The notes: generated by a model from the letters alone, not told the origin. 50,140 bases of DNA from Clostridiales bacterium (GCA_024693205.1 JAILLJ010000025.1:1-50140), one strand, 5' to 3'; positions 9,385 through 20,062 are shown, counted from the stretch's first letter. Translations and numbers: made by a program.

Positions 9385-9630
9385 ATGGATAAACAAAAAA
9401 AGAAGAGAAGTACGGATAAACGCTCCCTTGCGGTAAGGATAATCGCCATAATAATGGCGGTCCTTATGCTGCTCGGTATTTTGACGATGATAATAACAAA
9501 CGTCTTTGCCGCCGAGCTGCCGCCTACGGGAAGCAGCCACAGTACTACGACGATCCCGATACTTATCGCCGTCGGAGCGGCGGTGCTGATAACGCTTTGC
9601 GTGGCGCTCCCGAAGCTTAAAAAGAAATAA
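9385..9630 (+). CDS. 81-residue membrane microprotein with LPPTG-like sorting-signal architecture
   Basis: Not recognised as a named family. The Lys/Arg-rich start is followed by a hydrophobic segment at residues 16-41 that ends in an AXA-like FAA, then AELPPTG (LPPTG at 45-49), a short Ser/Thr stretch, a second hydrophobic helix (57-75) and the basic tail KLKKK. LPxTG + helix + basic tail is the layout of a sortase cell-wall sorting signal, but here it follows the signal-peptide-like helix directly, leaving almost no mature protein. It may equally be a two-helix membrane hairpin protein. Start ATG at 9385 has an AGAAGTG site; GTG at 9376 is an alternative. It begins 27 bases after pgcA and is probably co-transcribed with it. 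No sortase gene is in the window. Confidence 0.65.
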   Translation: MDKQKKKRSTDKRSLAVRIIAIIMAVLMLLGILTMIITNVFAAELPPTGSSHSTTTIPILIAVGAAVLITLCVALPKLKKK

Positions 9631-9692
9631 TAAACGACAGTTTCACCGGATCGAAACGGGTTCTGATGAAAAACGGGATGTGAAAAGAAAGA

Positions 9693-10769
9693 ATGCCAAA
9701 TATTAAGGAACGCGATCATGCGATAGACATGGCGAGAGGAATAGCTATGCTGCTCGTCATTGTCGGGCATATAAAGTGCGCATCCAGCACGGTCGTAATC
9801 TGGATATATTCTTTTCACATGCCGTTGTTTTTTGCTTTGTCCGGCATGGTGTTTTCGATTAAAAAATACCCCGGGTTTTCGAAGTTCCTGCGGGCAAAGG
9901 CAAAGTCGCTTCTTGTACCGTATTATTGTCTTAACCTGATACTGTTCGTGTTGTCTAATTTATCCGACATATTTATTTCGCTGGTAAAAAGAGAGACGCC
10001 CGTTTTGGACGTAAAGATACTCAAAAACTTTGTCGGTATATTTTTAGGCTACAGGCTGACCGATTACTATTTTGAGATGTATTTTATAATGGCGCTCTTT
10101 ATCGCGTTGACAGCGTTTTATTTTGTCGCGAAGGTCGCCGAAAAAATAAAGGGACGCGGCTTTAAAAATGTCTTTCTGATTGCCTTCTGCGTTTTATCGG
10201 CGTGTATCGGCAAACTGATCTTATCCGAGAACAAGGGTTTTTTCCTGAGCCTCGATATAGTTCCGACGGCAATGAGCTTTGTTTCTCTCGGATATTTGAT
10301 CGGACTAAATAAAAGAAAAGGTGAAACGGAGCGGAGCTTTAAGATATATCTTTTCCCTGTTGCATTAGGGATAAATTATGTGTTTATGCATCTTAACGGC
10401 ATCGCCGATCTGAACAGAGCGGACACGGGCAAACTTTTATATTACATGCTCGCCGCCGTCTCCGGCATATGGGGCGTCCTTATCCTCTGTTATGAAAACA
10501 GAGGAAGCAGGCTGCTCGAATATATCGGGCGCAACTCGCTGATCTTTTACGCGTTTCAACATAAGTTCGCAATAAAGAACTTGACGTTTGCCGTTACGTG
10601 TGTGATGGGAAAAACGGGCGTGTTACTGGACGATCACAGACAGCCGACGGTATTTTTTATCACCGTTTTGTCGTGTCTTGTCCTTGCCGCAATGAGCGAA
10701 ATAATAAACAGGTATTTCCCGTTTTTGATAGGTAAAAAGAAACCGGAAAATGAATCGGCAAAGGATTAA
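9693..10769 (+). CDS. Acyltransferase-3 family integral membrane protein
   Basis: A 358-residue polytopic protein of the Acyl_transf_3 (OafA/WecH/NolL) type. It begins with the family signature: DMARGIAMLLVIVGH, with the conserved His, and IYSFHMPLFFALSGMVFS in the next helix pair. About ten hydrophobic segments follow, and the C-terminus is basic and cytoplasmic (IGKKKPENESAKD). These enzymes move acyl groups, usually acetyl, to sugars of surface polymers or peptidoglycan-linked glycans. There is no SGNH domain, so this is the membrane-only form. The base composition looks more AT-rich than its neighbours, which may indicate acquisition. A terminator follows within 40 bases. The ribosome site is weak (AAGAAAG). 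Confidence 0.88.
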   Translation: MPNIKERDHAIDMARGIAMLLVIVGHIKCASSTVVIWIYSFHMPLFFALSGMVFSIKKYPGFSKFLRAKAKSLLVPYYCLNLILFVLSNLSDIFISLVKRETPVLDVKILKNFVGIFLGYRLTDYYFEMYFIMALFIALTAFYFVAKVAEKIKGRGFKNVFLIAFCVLSACIGKLILSENKGFFLSLDIVPTAMSFVSLGYLIGLNKRKGETERSFKIYLFPVALGINYVFMHLNGIADLNRADTGKLLYYMLAAVSGIWGVLILCYENRGSRLLEYIGRNSLIFYAFQHKFAIKNLTFAVTCVMGKTGVLLDDHRQPTVFFITVLSCLVLAAMSEIINRYFPFLIGKKKPENESAKD

Positions 10770-10806
10770 AACGAGATCGAGAAAGAGAGTGTAACGGTAT
10801 AAAGAT

Positions 10807-10855
10807 CTCCGCCCGTGCCTGCCTCAAAGCGGGCTGAACGGGCGGAGAATTTTTT
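10807..10855 (+). terminator. Rho-independent terminator after the acyltransferase gene
   Basis: Perfect 10-bp stem CTCCGCCCGT (10807-10816) with ACGGGCGGAG (10838-10847), an inner stem GCCTGC/GCGGGC, and a T run at 10850-10855. It ends the plus-strand pgcA-acyltransferase transcript. The gene on the other side is convergent; the T tract favours plus-strand termination only. Confidence 0.92.
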
Positions 10856-10864
10856 ATATGTATT

Positions 10865-11950
10865 TTACAGATCCTGATCGGAGACAACAAAGATGTCGGG
10901 TGAAGTTTCGCTGTAACGGTACATCTCGACCGTGCTTGTATGCATACAGTCTTTTGTCGTGCCCTGTATCGAAAAATAATAGCAGCCGTTTCCGAGAGAC
11001 GCCATGCCGGTGGAGCCGAGCGGAAAATCACAGCCGTATATGCCGTGTTTTTTGTCGTATCTTCCGATCTTTAAAAATTCCGGCATCAGTCCCGTTTCGT
11101 CAAGGCCGGGAAGCTGCCTTGACCTCGCGGGGACGGAGCAGTCAAGGAGATACATCGGATAATTTTTAAATTCCTTTTTAGAGCCGGGATATACCGCGAC
11201 GAGCCACGCGTTCAAAAACGGATCGTATTCGATATTCTGAACGCCCCAGTCGGTGTTGCCGGTATAGACGAAATATCTTTCCTCGGCTCTGACCGCCGAA
11301 TGATGCGGAGCGTCTTGTGAAAGCGGCAGAGCGGCGGAAACGACCTTTTCGGGATCGAGCTGTAAAAGCACCTGATTGTCGTTGTCGGTGCGCTTCGTGT
11401 CGTTATATATACCGTAGGCGACAAAAAGCTTATACGGCGAGCCGTCGGGCGAGCCGAAGACGGGGCCGAAGCCGACGCCGTCGATGCCCGAGCAGGCGTA
11501 TCTGTGTTTTGTCCCGTCGGGATTTATAAAGCCGTAGTCCTCCGCCGCGTCGGGCAGATAGGCGGCGGTCATTATGCCGTCCTTTTCCGCGTCCATTCCG
11601 ACGCGGCTTATTTTTTCGACGTCGAATATGCCGACATAAAAAGCGTCCTCGGCGGCGAGCTTTCTGCCCGTCTGTTTTTCGATATCGAGGCCTATCGCGT
11701 CGTGTTTATATTCGATCGAGCCGTAAACGCGCCCGTCGGCGCTGTTATAGGTTATACATCCGAGATGGCCCGTAAGACCCGTGACGGTGCCGATGAGATG
11801 TCCGCTCATGTCGGTTTTGACAAGCACGGTGGTGAAAGAAAAATATATGTATTTCCCGTCCCTGTCGACTGCTATCCCCTGGACATGACCCTCAGACCAC
11901 TCGCCGCTGAAGATACGGCGGGGGAGTGTTTTTATCTTTGAAAGTTCCAT
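10865..11950 (-). CDS. Unrecognised 361-residue protein with beta-propeller-like repeats
   Basis: No named family recognised. The sequence contains repeated beta-strand-turn blocks of the kind seen in propellers (GHVQGIAVDRDGKYIYFSF; GHLGCITYNSADGRVYGSIE; PHHSAVRAEERYFVYTGN; GMASLGNGCYYFSIQG). It has no signal peptide, anchor or obvious catalytic motif. A WD/NHL/SMP30-like scaffold that reports or binds a ligand is possible, but this is inference. ATG at 11950 (MELSKIKTLPRR) has GGGAGG about 8 bases upstream; the longer in-frame start at 12070 is not supported. The gene is isolated: a terminator and convergent gene lie on one side, and a repeat-bearing 209-base gap on the other. Confidence 0.75.
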   Translation of the reverse strand: MELSKIKTLPRRIFSGEWSEGHVQGIAVDRDGKYIYFSFTTVLVKTDMSGHLIGTVTGLTGHLGCITYNSADGRVYGSIEYKHDAIGLDIEKQTGRKLAAEDAFYVGIFDVEKISRVGMDAEKDGIMTAAYLPDAAEDYGFINPDGTKHRYACSGIDGVGFGPVFGSPDGSPYKLFVAYGIYNDTKRTDNDNQVLLQLDPEKVVSAALPLSQDAPHHSAVRAEERYFVYTGNTDWGVQNIEYDPFLNAWLVAVYPGSKKEFKNYPMYLLDCSVPARSRQLPGLDETGLMPEFLKIGRYDKKHGIYGCDFPLGSTGMASLGNGCYYFSIQGTTKDCMHTSTVEMYRYSETSPDIFVVSDQDL

Positions 11951-12030
11951 TTTTTCGCCTCCCGTTAAAGGAAAAACTGCGCTGAAAACATGCCGAAAAT
12001 ACAAACTGTATATTGACAAAAAACGGCTTT

Positions 12031-12107
12031 CGGTGGAAAACTCGGTGGAAAATGTTAATAACATCCGCAAAAAACCTTGATTTTACGGATGTTACGCGGT
12101 GGAAAAC
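12031..12107. repeat. Three copies of CGGTGGAAAA in the gap upstream of the propeller-like gene
   Basis: CGGTGGAAAA occurs at 12031-12040, 12043-12052 and 12097-12106, all in the same orientation (TTTTCCACCG on the minus strand, the coding direction of the downstream gene). The first two are 12 bases apart; the third is 54 bases on, behind an inverted repeat. They look like binding sites for a regulator. They only partly resemble a DnaA box. Confidence 0.6.
12059..12094. repeat. Perfect 9-bp inverted repeat in the 11951-12159 gap
   Basis: TAACATCCG (12059-12067) and CGGATGTTA (12086-12094) with an 18-base spacer, between the second and third CGGTGGAAAA copies. A T7 run at 12108-12114 follows on the plus strand, but no plus-strand gene precedes it. 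It could be an operator or a leader hairpin for the minus-strand gene. Confidence 0.55.
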
Positions 12108-12159
12108 TTTTTTTGGTCAGTTAATTATTTGTTTTTTTCGGCAAAAGCAGTACAAAAAG

Positions 12160-13020
12160 TTATCTGCGCTTTCCCATGAAATAGACCGAGATCGTGCCGG
12201 GGCCGGTATGACATCCGATGACCGCGTCGAGACAGACGGTATAGATATTTTTGAAGCTGTACAGCTCCCGAAGCTTTCTTTCGAGATATGCGGCGTCGTC
12301 GGGGCAATCGGCGTGGGCGATGAAGATCGACTGCTTTTCCGGCTCCTCTATAGTCTCCGTGACCTTTCCTATAAGCGCGTTCAGCGCCGTTATACGTCCT
12401 CTTACCTTTCCGACGGGAGTAAGGCGTCCCTCGCTGTCCATATGCATAAGAGGCTTAATGTTCAGCACCGTGCCGAATGCGGCCGCTGTCGGAGATATAC
12501 GCCCGCCGCGTTTGAGGTAATTCAAATCGTCTACGGTGAACCAGTGGCAGGAGCGAAGGAAGTTTTCCTTAAGCCAGTCATATACTTCGTCGATATTTTT
12601 TCCGCTTTTTCTCATTTCGGCGGCGTAAAAGACGAGCTGTCCCTCTCCGGGAGCGGCGGCAAGCGTGTCAAACGTCAGTATCTTCCGCTCGGGGTACGTC
12701 TCCCGAAGCTCCTCAGCCGTAAGAAAAGCCAGCTGATATGTGCCGCTCAGCGTCGACGAAAACCCGATATAAAGAAGATCGTTCCCTCCGTCGAGTATTT
12801 CCTTAAAGACGCTGTGGCATTCGTCGGGGTTTATCTGGGACGTTTTAAGCTCCTCGCCGCGGCGCAACATGTCGTAAAACATTTTACATTCGTCTCCGTC
12901 GACGCTTTTGTATTCCTTTTCGCCGGCTCTGACGGTCAGGGGAAGAACGCGGATATCATGTTTTTTGATGATCTCGTCCGGAAGATTTGCGGACGAATCT
13001 GTTACGATGGTAAACGGCAT
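12160..13020 (-). CDS. DegV family fatty-acid-binding protein
   Basis: A 286-residue DegV protein, the normal family length. It starts MPFTIVTDSSANLPDEI, the family N-terminal signature with the fatty-acid head-group contacts TDSSANLP. It contains GFSSTLSGTYQLAF, the second lipid carboxylate-binding loop, and the YLKRGGRISPTAAAFG and LNIKPLMHMDSEGRL blocks. DegV/FakB proteins present fatty acids to the FakA kinase for phospholipid synthesis; fakA is not in the window. AAAGGAG lies 12 bases before the chosen ATG at 13020, slightly long. Upstream in-frame sequence is open to 13146 but has no better start. The gene is divergent from gltX. Confidence 0.93.
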   Translation of the reverse strand: MPFTIVTDSSANLPDEIIKKHDIRVLPLTVRAGEKEYKSVDGDECKMFYDMLRRGEELKTSQINPDECHSVFKEILDGGNDLLYIGFSSTLSGTYQLAFLTAEELRETYPERKILTFDTLAAAPGEGQLVFYAAEMRKSGKNIDEVYDWLKENFLRSCHWFTVDDLNYLKRGGRISPTAAAFGTVLNIKPLMHMDSEGRLTPVGKVRGRITALNALIGKVTETIEEPEKQSIFIAHADCPDDAAYLERKLRELYSFKNIYTVCLDAVIGCHTGPGTISVYFMGKRR

Positions 13021-13216
13021 ATGTGTATGTATCTCCTTTTTACGAGACGTCCGCGATCGGATCGGGCGCCGACCGAACGAAAATTTTTCGGGACTTACAT
13101 GGCAGCTTTTTCCGCTTCTTTTCCCGAATTTTTTTCTTTGAAACATATTTTAACAGATTTTGCGGGCAAAATACAGTAAAATGAAGAAAAAATTGCAAAT
13201 TTTTTTAAAAATATCC

Positions 13217-13245
13217 TTGATACTTAACGCGATTTCTGCGATAAT
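13217..13245 (+). promoter_or_regulatory. Extended -10 sigma-A promoter for gltX-glnS
   Basis: TTGATA (13217-13222), 17 bases, GATAAT (13240-13245), with TGC directly before the -10 box (extended -10). The rest of the 13021-13282 gap is AT-rich and shared with the divergent degV gene, for which I see no clear promoter. Confidence 0.78.
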
Positions 13246-13282
13246 ATAGAGTAACATTTTATATATCTACGGAGTGTTGGAA

Positions 13283-14947
13283 TTGACAGATCATGAAAAA
13301 TTGGCAGAGCTCCTTTTTCCCGAAGACCTTCCGTCTCCCGAGGAGCTTGAAGAGAGATATCCCTTAAGAAAAATCAAAGAGGGCGAGAGAGTCACGCGAT
13401 TCGCGCCGAGCCCGACGGGTTACATGCATCTCGGCAACATGTTTTCCGCTTTTATAGATAAGCTTTGCGCCGACGCGACGGGCGGTATCTTTTATCTCAG
13501 GATAGAAGATACCGACAAAAAGCGCGAGGTCGAGCACGGAGTCGAAAAGATATTCGAGGGACTGACCGCGTTCGGTATCGTTCCCGTCGAGGGAGTCATG
13601 GGCGAAAACGAGGAAAAGGGCGATTACGGCCCCTACCGCCAGAGTCACAGGCGCGAGATATACCACAGCTTTGCCAAAAAGCTCGTCAAAAACGGCATGG
13701 CTTATCCCTGCTTCTGCTCCGAGGATGAACTGAATGAGCTGAGAGAAAAGCAGGAGAGCGAAAACACCGCGATAAAGGGCTATTTCGGAAAGTGGGCGAA
13801 GTGCCGCTTCCTGCCTTTTGAGGAACAAAAGAGAAGGATAGAAGCGGGAGAGCCATATGTCGTAAGGCTTCGCTCCGACGGCGACGAGTCTAAAAAAATA
13901 ATCGTGGACGACCTTATAAAGGGCAAGATAGAGATGCCCGAAAACATACAGGATATCGTCCTTTTAAAGACGGACGGGATACCGACATATCATTTTGCCC
14001 ACGCGGTAGACGATCACCTTATGAGGACCACTCACGTCATAAGGGGAGACGAGTGGATAGCGTCGCTGCCCGTTCACATCCAGCTTTTTAAAACGCTCGG
14101 CTTCAAGCCGCCGAAATATGTCCATATATCTCCGATAATGAAGCTTGACGACGGCAACAAGAGAAAGCTTTCAAAGAGAAAGGATCCCGAGGCGGCGGTA
14201 AGCTTTTATAAGGAGGAGGGCTATCCGAAGGACAGCGTTCTCGAATATCTCCTGACGCTTGCGAACTCAAACTTTGAGGACTGGCGAAGGGCGAACCGCG
14301 ACGCCGATATATCCGCTTTCCCGTTCAACATTAAAAAGATGAGCGGCAGCGGCGCGCTGTTCGACATAGCCAAGATGAACGACATCAGCAAAAACATCAT
14401 CTCCGCCATGTCAGCGTCCGAGGTATATGATAAAACTGCCGAATGGGCAAAGGAATACGACGGCGAGTTTTACGCTCTTTTGACGAAAGATCCGGAATTC
14501 GCAAGGTCCGCCTTAAACATCGACCGCGACTGTCCGAAGCCGCGAAAGGATATCGAAAAATGGTCGGAGGTAAAAAATTATCTCGCATATTTTTACGATG
14601 AGCTTTATACGCAGGACTTTACGCTGCCCGAAAACATTTCCCCCGCGGACGCCGCCGAAATTACGGACGCGTATTTAAAGGTCTTTGACATTGACGACGA
14701 CAAGGACGCATGGTTTAATAAGATAAAGGACGTCTGCGCCCCGCTCGGCTATACGCCGAATGTCAAGGAATATAAAAAGGACCCGGGCGCCTTCAAGGGA
14801 CATGTCGGCGACATATCGACCGTTATAAGAATAGCCGTGACGTCGAGAAGGAACACCCCCGATCTCCATGCCGTCATGGCGGTCCTCGGAAGCGATAAGG
14901 TCATCGAAAGGCTCAAAGCGGCAGAAGATTTCTGGAAAAACAACTGA
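13283..14947 (+). CDS. gltX: Glutamyl-tRNA synthetase
   Basis: A class I aminoacyl-tRNA synthetase of 554 residues. The HIGH motif appears in [18 protein letters not shown] (about residue 48) and the KMSKS loop as KLSKRKDPE (about residue 294); RIEDTDKKR and the anticodon-binding C-terminal part are present. It charges tRNA-Glu with glutamate. The preferred start is TTG at 13283 ([14 protein letters not shown]), because CGGAG lies 8 bases upstream; GTG at 13274 overlaps that site. The N-terminal extension before the HIGH motif is typical of clostridial GltX. glnS follows after 20 bases. Confidence 0.95.
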   Translation: MTDHEKLAELLFPEDLPSPEELEERYPLRKIKEGERVTRFAPSPTGYMHLGNMFSAFIDKLCADATGGIFYLRIEDTDKKREVEHGVEKIFEGLTAFGIVPVEGVMGENEEKGDYGPYRQSHRREIYHSFAKKLVKNGMAYPCFCSEDELNELREKQESENTAIKGYFGKWAKCRFLPFEEQKRRIEAGEPYVVRLRSDGDESKKIIVDDLIKGKIEMPENIQDIVLLKTDGIPTYHFAHAVDDHLMRTTHVIRGDEWIASLPVHIQLFKTLGFKPPKYVHISPIMKLDDGNKRKLSKRKDPEAAVSFYKEEGYPKDSVLEYLLTLANSNFEDWRRANRDADISAFPFNIKKMSGSGALFDIAKMNDISKNIISAMSASEVYDKTAEWAKEYDGEFYALLTKDPEFARSALNIDRDCPKPRKDIEKWSEVKNYLAYFYDELYTQDFTLPENISPADAAEITDAYLKVFDIDDDKDAWFNKIKDVCAPLGYTPNVKEYKKDPGAFKGHVGDISTVIRIAVTSRRNTPDLHAVMAVLGSDKVIERLKAAEDFWKNN

Positions 14948-14967
14948 TACCGAAAGGAAAGACCCAA

Positions 14968-16611
14968 ATGGAAGAGACAGAGAAAAAGACCTCCAATTTT
15001 ATATATGATTTTATTGACGAAGATCTCGAAAACGGAGTCAACAAAAGAGTACAGACGCGCTTTCCGCCGGAGCCTAACGGATATCTCCATATAGGCCACG
15101 CCAAGGCGATCTGCATCGACTTTATGACAGCCGAAAAATACGGCGGCGTCTGCAATCTTCGTCTCGACGATACAAATCCCTCCAAGGAAGACGTCGAATA
15201 CGTCGACGCCATAAAGGAGGATATCGAATGGCTCGGCTTTAAGTGGAACGATTGCTGTTACGCGTCGAGCTATTTCGACTTTTTGTACGAGTGCGCGATA
15301 AAGCTTATCAAGAAGGGAAAGGCGTATGTCTGCGACCTCTCCGCCGACGAGATAAGAGAATACCGCGGAACGCTTACCGAGCCGGGAAAGGACAGCCCCT
15401 ACAGAAACCGCTCGGTCGAGGAAAACCTCGATTTGTTTAAAAGGATGACCGACGGCGAATATCCGAACGGAGCCAAGGTGCTCCGCGCTAAAATAGACAT
15501 GTCGTCGCCCAACATCAACATGCGCGATCCGGTCATCTACAGGATAGCGCACGTTCCCCATCATCAGACGGGCGACAAGTGGTGCGTCTATCCGATGTAT
15601 GACTTCGCCCATCCTCTTTCGGACGCGAGGGAGGGAGTCACATATTCCCTCTGTTCCCTTGAATTTGAAAATCACAGGCCGCTTTACAACTGGTTCATCG
15701 ACGAGATCGGCTTCGAGGAGCCTCCGCGCCAGATCGAGTTTGCGCGCCTTAACCTGAATTACTGCGTGACGAGCAAGAGAAAATGCCTTGAAATGGTAAA
15801 TAAAAATATCGTCAGCGGCTGGGACGATCCGCGTATGCCTACGCTCTGCGGAATGAGAAGAAGAGGCTACCCCGCCGCGGCGGTGCGCGACTTTATCGAG
15901 CGCGTCGGAGTTTCAAAGGCTTACAGCGTCGTGGATTACGGCCTGCTTGAAGCGTGCGTGAGAGATAACCTCAACGACGCGGCGCCGAGAGCAATGGCGA
16001 TCCTTGAGCCGTTAAAAATAATCATCGACAACTATCCCGAGGGACAGACAGAGACGCTCTCCGTCGAATATAATCCCAACCATCCCGAGCAGGGCTCGCG
16101 CGACGTCACGTTTTCGCGTGAGATATATGTCGAGAAAAGCGACTTCATGATCGAGCCGGTAAAGAAATATTTCCGTCTCTTCCCCGGAAACGAGGTGCGG
16201 CTCAAGAGCGCCTATTTCATAAAGTGCGTCGGCTACGAGACCGACGAAAACGGCGAAGTGAGCTGCCTTCACTGTACATACGATCCGCTCAGCAAGGGCG
16301 GCAATTCGCCCGACGGGAGAAAGGTCAAGGGAACTCTCCACTGGGTCAGCGCGGAAGACTCCGTAAAAGTCAGCGTTCGCCTTTACGACAGGCTTTTCAA
16401 CGTCGAAAATCCGGACGACGATTACGAAAAATGCTTCAATCCCGAGTCGCTCAAGGTCCTCGACGGATGCCTTCTTGAGGGAGCGCTTAAAGATGCGAAG
16501 CCGGGAGACGTTTTCCAGTTTATGCGCCAGGGTTATTTTTGCGTCGACAGGGACTCTTCGCCCGATAAGCTCGTCTTTAACCGCACGGTGGCGTTAAATT
16601 CCTCGTGGTAA
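14968..16611 (+). CDS. glnS: Glutaminyl-tRNA synthetase
   Basis: A 547-residue GlnRS. HIGH region [18 protein letters not shown] (about residue 41); KMSKS-type loop [10 protein letters not shown] (about residue 267); [20 protein letters not shown] and [12 protein letters not shown] are characteristic GlnRS blocks. The C-terminal beta-barrel anticodon-binding region is complete. It charges tRNA-Gln directly. Many Gram-positives lack GlnRS and use the GatCAB amidotransferase, but several Clostridia carry both. It follows gltX in the same operon with GAAAGGAAAG as ribosome site. A structured repeat begins four bases after its stop codon. Confidence 0.95.
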   Translation: MEETEKKTSNFIYDFIDEDLENGVNKRVQTRFPPEPNGYLHIGHAKAICIDFMTAEKYGGVCNLRLDDTNPSKEDVEYVDAIKEDIEWLGFKWNDCCYASSYFDFLYECAIKLIKKGKAYVCDLSADEIREYRGTLTEPGKDSPYRNRSVEENLDLFKRMTDGEYPNGAKVLRAKIDMSSPNINMRDPVIYRIAHVPHHQTGDKWCVYPMYDFAHPLSDAREGVTYSLCSLEFENHRPLYNWFIDEIGFEEPPRQIEFARLNLNYCVTSKRKCLEMVNKNIVSGWDDPRMPTLCGMRRRGYPAAAVRDFIERVGVSKAYSVVDYGLLEACVRDNLNDAAPRAMAILEPLKIIIDNYPEGQTETLSVEYNPNHPEQGSRDVTFSREIYVEKSDFMIEPVKKYFRLFPGNEVRLKSAYFIKCVGYETDENGEVSCLHCTYDPLSKGGNSPDGRKVKGTLHWVSAEDSVKVSVRLYDRLFNVENPDDDYEKCFNPESLKVLDGCLLEGALKDAKPGDVFQFMRQGYFCVDRDSSPDKLVFNRTVALNSSW

Positions 16612-16614
16612 TAG

Positions 16615-16777
16615 CGGCAATACCGCACAAGTCGCGGCGCACGCCTTGCTCGAATATTATTCCGTCATGCCGCACAAAAATCTCTTGACTTGCGAAAGCA
16701 AGCCTGCGATCTTTTTGCACAGCCTGACGAAAAATCTTACTTCGCAATCCGCACACCCCGATCGTGCGGTATTGCCG
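16615..16777 (+). repeat. Structured intergenic element, copy 1
   Basis: A 163-base element enclosed by a perfect 14-bp inverted repeat, CGGCAATACCGCAC (16615-16628) with 16764-16777. Inside lie block A (16644-16681, with TTCCGT and CACAAAAAT), a hairpin CTTGC-GAAA-GCAAG (16689-16702), CTTTTTG (16711-16717), able to pair with the CAAAAA of block A, and block B (16724-16751, with GAAAAATCT and CGCAATCCG). The same blocks, in the same order and spacing, occur at 34722-34874 with different but still pairing stems. It ends 9 bases before the AGGAG site of the next gene. Orientation is given relative to the flanking genes. Confidence 0.85.
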
Positions 16778-16798
16778 TCTGCGAAAGGAGATAAACAA

Positions 16799-17407
16799 AT
16801 GGCGTCAAAAATCGTCTACAGAGTCGTTGCCGCCGTCATAGCGGCATGTACATTTCCGATCGCCGTTTTTTCGCCGCTGATAAGGATAGTCGCCGATCCT
16901 ATAATCGGAGAAGCCTATATCTACTATAACGCGAGCTTTTACGGCGTATATAAGATGTTTTTTGCAAAAGGGAGCGGCTTTAACGGTTTTGCCGAGGGAG
17001 CCGAAATATCGGACGCTCTGCGCGGACAGCTCCCGTACCTTACGGCGACGGGCGTATGTCTCGGACTGCTTCTTTTGTCGTCGCTTGCGATAATCATTTT
17101 TGCCGCGGTCAGCAATAAACGTGCCGTCATTTTAGGGCTTTCCGTTTTCGGGTTCGGACTTATAATTGCGATGTTCGTTCTTTTCGGAAAATTTGCCGCT
17201 CCGTTTACCGACGGAACGATCTCGTTAGGCGATCTCGGGCTTATCGAATCGGGAATTCTTAAATCCATTCTCAGCATGGCGATGTCGATAAAGGTTTTAC
17301 AGCTTACGACGGGAGTGTTCATGTTCGCTTTTATCTATATCGCGCTTTTGATGTGGACGGCTGCCTTCATGCTGACCGAAACGGGAGATAAAAAACAAAA
17401 GGCTTGA
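16799..17407 (+). CDS. Unrecognised four-helix membrane protein
   Basis: A 202-residue protein with about four hydrophobic segments (residues ~8-30, ~80-103, ~108-130, ~160-192), a polar loop between the first and second, and a short basic C-terminal tail (GDKKQKA). No family recognised. Start ATG at 16799 has AAAGGAG 8 bases upstream. The frame is open further 5' through the structured repeat, but that reading has no ribosome site and begins within the repeat, so I exclude it. A lipoprotein gene and then mreB follow at short distances, so it may belong to the cell-envelope operon. Confidence 0.8.
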   Translation: MASKIVYRVVAAVIAACTFPIAVFSPLIRIVADPIIGEAYIYYNASFYGVYKMFFAKGSGFNGFAEGAEISDALRGQLPYLTATGVCLGLLLLSSLAIIIFAAVSNKRAVILGLSVFGFGLIIAMFVLFGKFAAPFTDGTISLGDLGLIESGILKSILSMAMSIKVLQLTTGVFMFAFIYIALLMWTAAFMLTETGDKKQKA

Positions 17408-17436
17408 AAAAAGATTTTTGAAAGACGTGATTAAAG

Positions 17437-19202
<1,766 letters not shown>

Positions 19203-19226
19203 AGTCACGAAAGGATACGATGCCGG

Positions 19227-20060
19227 ATGAAGCGCTTTTTCAAAAGCGGCGGATTTAAAATATTTGTTATCATAACGGCTCTTTTACTGTTCGGCTCCGT
19301 GATAGCCGCGGTGACATACGACAACTCATCGCCGATTTCTTCGGCAGTGTCGGTCATATTCGGACCTGTTCAGCGGCTGTCGTCAAAGATATCGGGCGGA
19401 GCAAAGGGGCTGTCGGCGAAATTCAGGTCGTCGTCATACTATATCAAGGAAATAGAGAGCCTCAACGCTCAGCTCGCCGATTACCGTAAAAAATTGGAGG
19501 GCTACGAAAAGGTGCGCCAAAAGGCGGCGCTTTATGAAAACTTTCTCGAAATAAAAGAGGAAAATCCCGACTATTCGTTCGTTTCCGCTTCGATAATCGG
19601 GCGGGACGCCGACGATGTTTTGGGCTCGTTTATTTTAAATAAGGGCAAGAACCACGGCGTAAACGTAAACGATACGGTTATATACAGCAAGTATCTTGTC
19701 GGCGTCGTAACGTCGGTCATGCCGACGCAGTGCACGGTGTTTACGATACTCAACTCCAACGTCAACATAAGCGCATATGAAGTCAGGACGCGTGAATCGG
19801 GCTTTGTCGAAACGGCGGCCGTCGACGTGAGAAACGGACAGTGCCGTCTTTCGGGGCTTAAACGTTCCACCCAGATAGCTCCCGGCGGAATAGTCTGTAC
19901 CTCCGGCACGGGCGGTATCTATCCGCGCGACCTTCTGATAGGAGAGGTAAAAGAGATCAAAGAGGCGGACGAAAATATTTCCGCGTACGCCGTCATAAAG
20001 CCCTTTACCGACATAGAGGAGCTTATCGACGTATTTATCATCACCTCATTCAGTGAATAA
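19227..20060 (+). CDS. mreC: Rod shape-determining protein MreC
   Basis: A 277-residue bitopic protein: short basic cytoplasmic N-terminus, one transmembrane helix (residues ~10-29), a coiled-coil stretch (YIKEIESLNAQLADYRKKLEGYEK, shown in part by its heptad Leu/Ile pattern), then the periplasmic-side double beta-barrel domain with GRDADDVLGSFILNKGKNHG and the conserved GLKRSTQIAPGGIVCTSGTGG region. MreC bridges MreB/MreD and PBP2 in the elongasome. AAGGA lies 12 bases before ATG 19227. mreD starts two bases after its stop, indicating tight coupling. Confidence 0.95.
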   Translation: MKRFFKSGGFKIFVIITALLLFGSVIAAVTYDNSSPISSAVSVIFGPVQRLSSKISGGAKGLSAKFRSSSYYIKEIESLNAQLADYRKKLEGYEKVRQKAALYENFLEIKEENPDYSFVSASIIGRDADDVLGSFILNKGKNHGVNVNDTVIYSKYLVGVVTSVMPTQCTVFTILNSNVNISAYEVRTRESGFVETAAVDVRNGQCRLSGLKRSTQIAPGGIVCTSGTGGIYPRDLLIGEVKEIKEADENISAYAVIKPFTDIEELIDVFIITSFSE

Positions 20061-20062
20061 AG

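Noticed and set aside
9631..9692. Terminator between the microprotein and the acyltransferase gene
   Set aside because: Only a 5-bp GTTTC/GAAAC stem with no T run.
12031..12107. Replication-origin DnaA box cluster
   Set aside because: The repeats differ from TTATCCACA at two positions and there is no dnaA/dnaN or AT-rich unwinding region nearby.
12013..13179. 388-codon plus-strand frame opposite degV
   Set aside because: degV on the other strand has full family motifs and a ribosome site; the plus frame has neither.
16646..16798. N-terminal extension of the 16799 membrane protein through the structured repeat
   Set aside because: It would start inside the repeat without a ribosome site, while ATG 16799 has AAAGGAG at 8 bases and is followed directly by a membrane helix.
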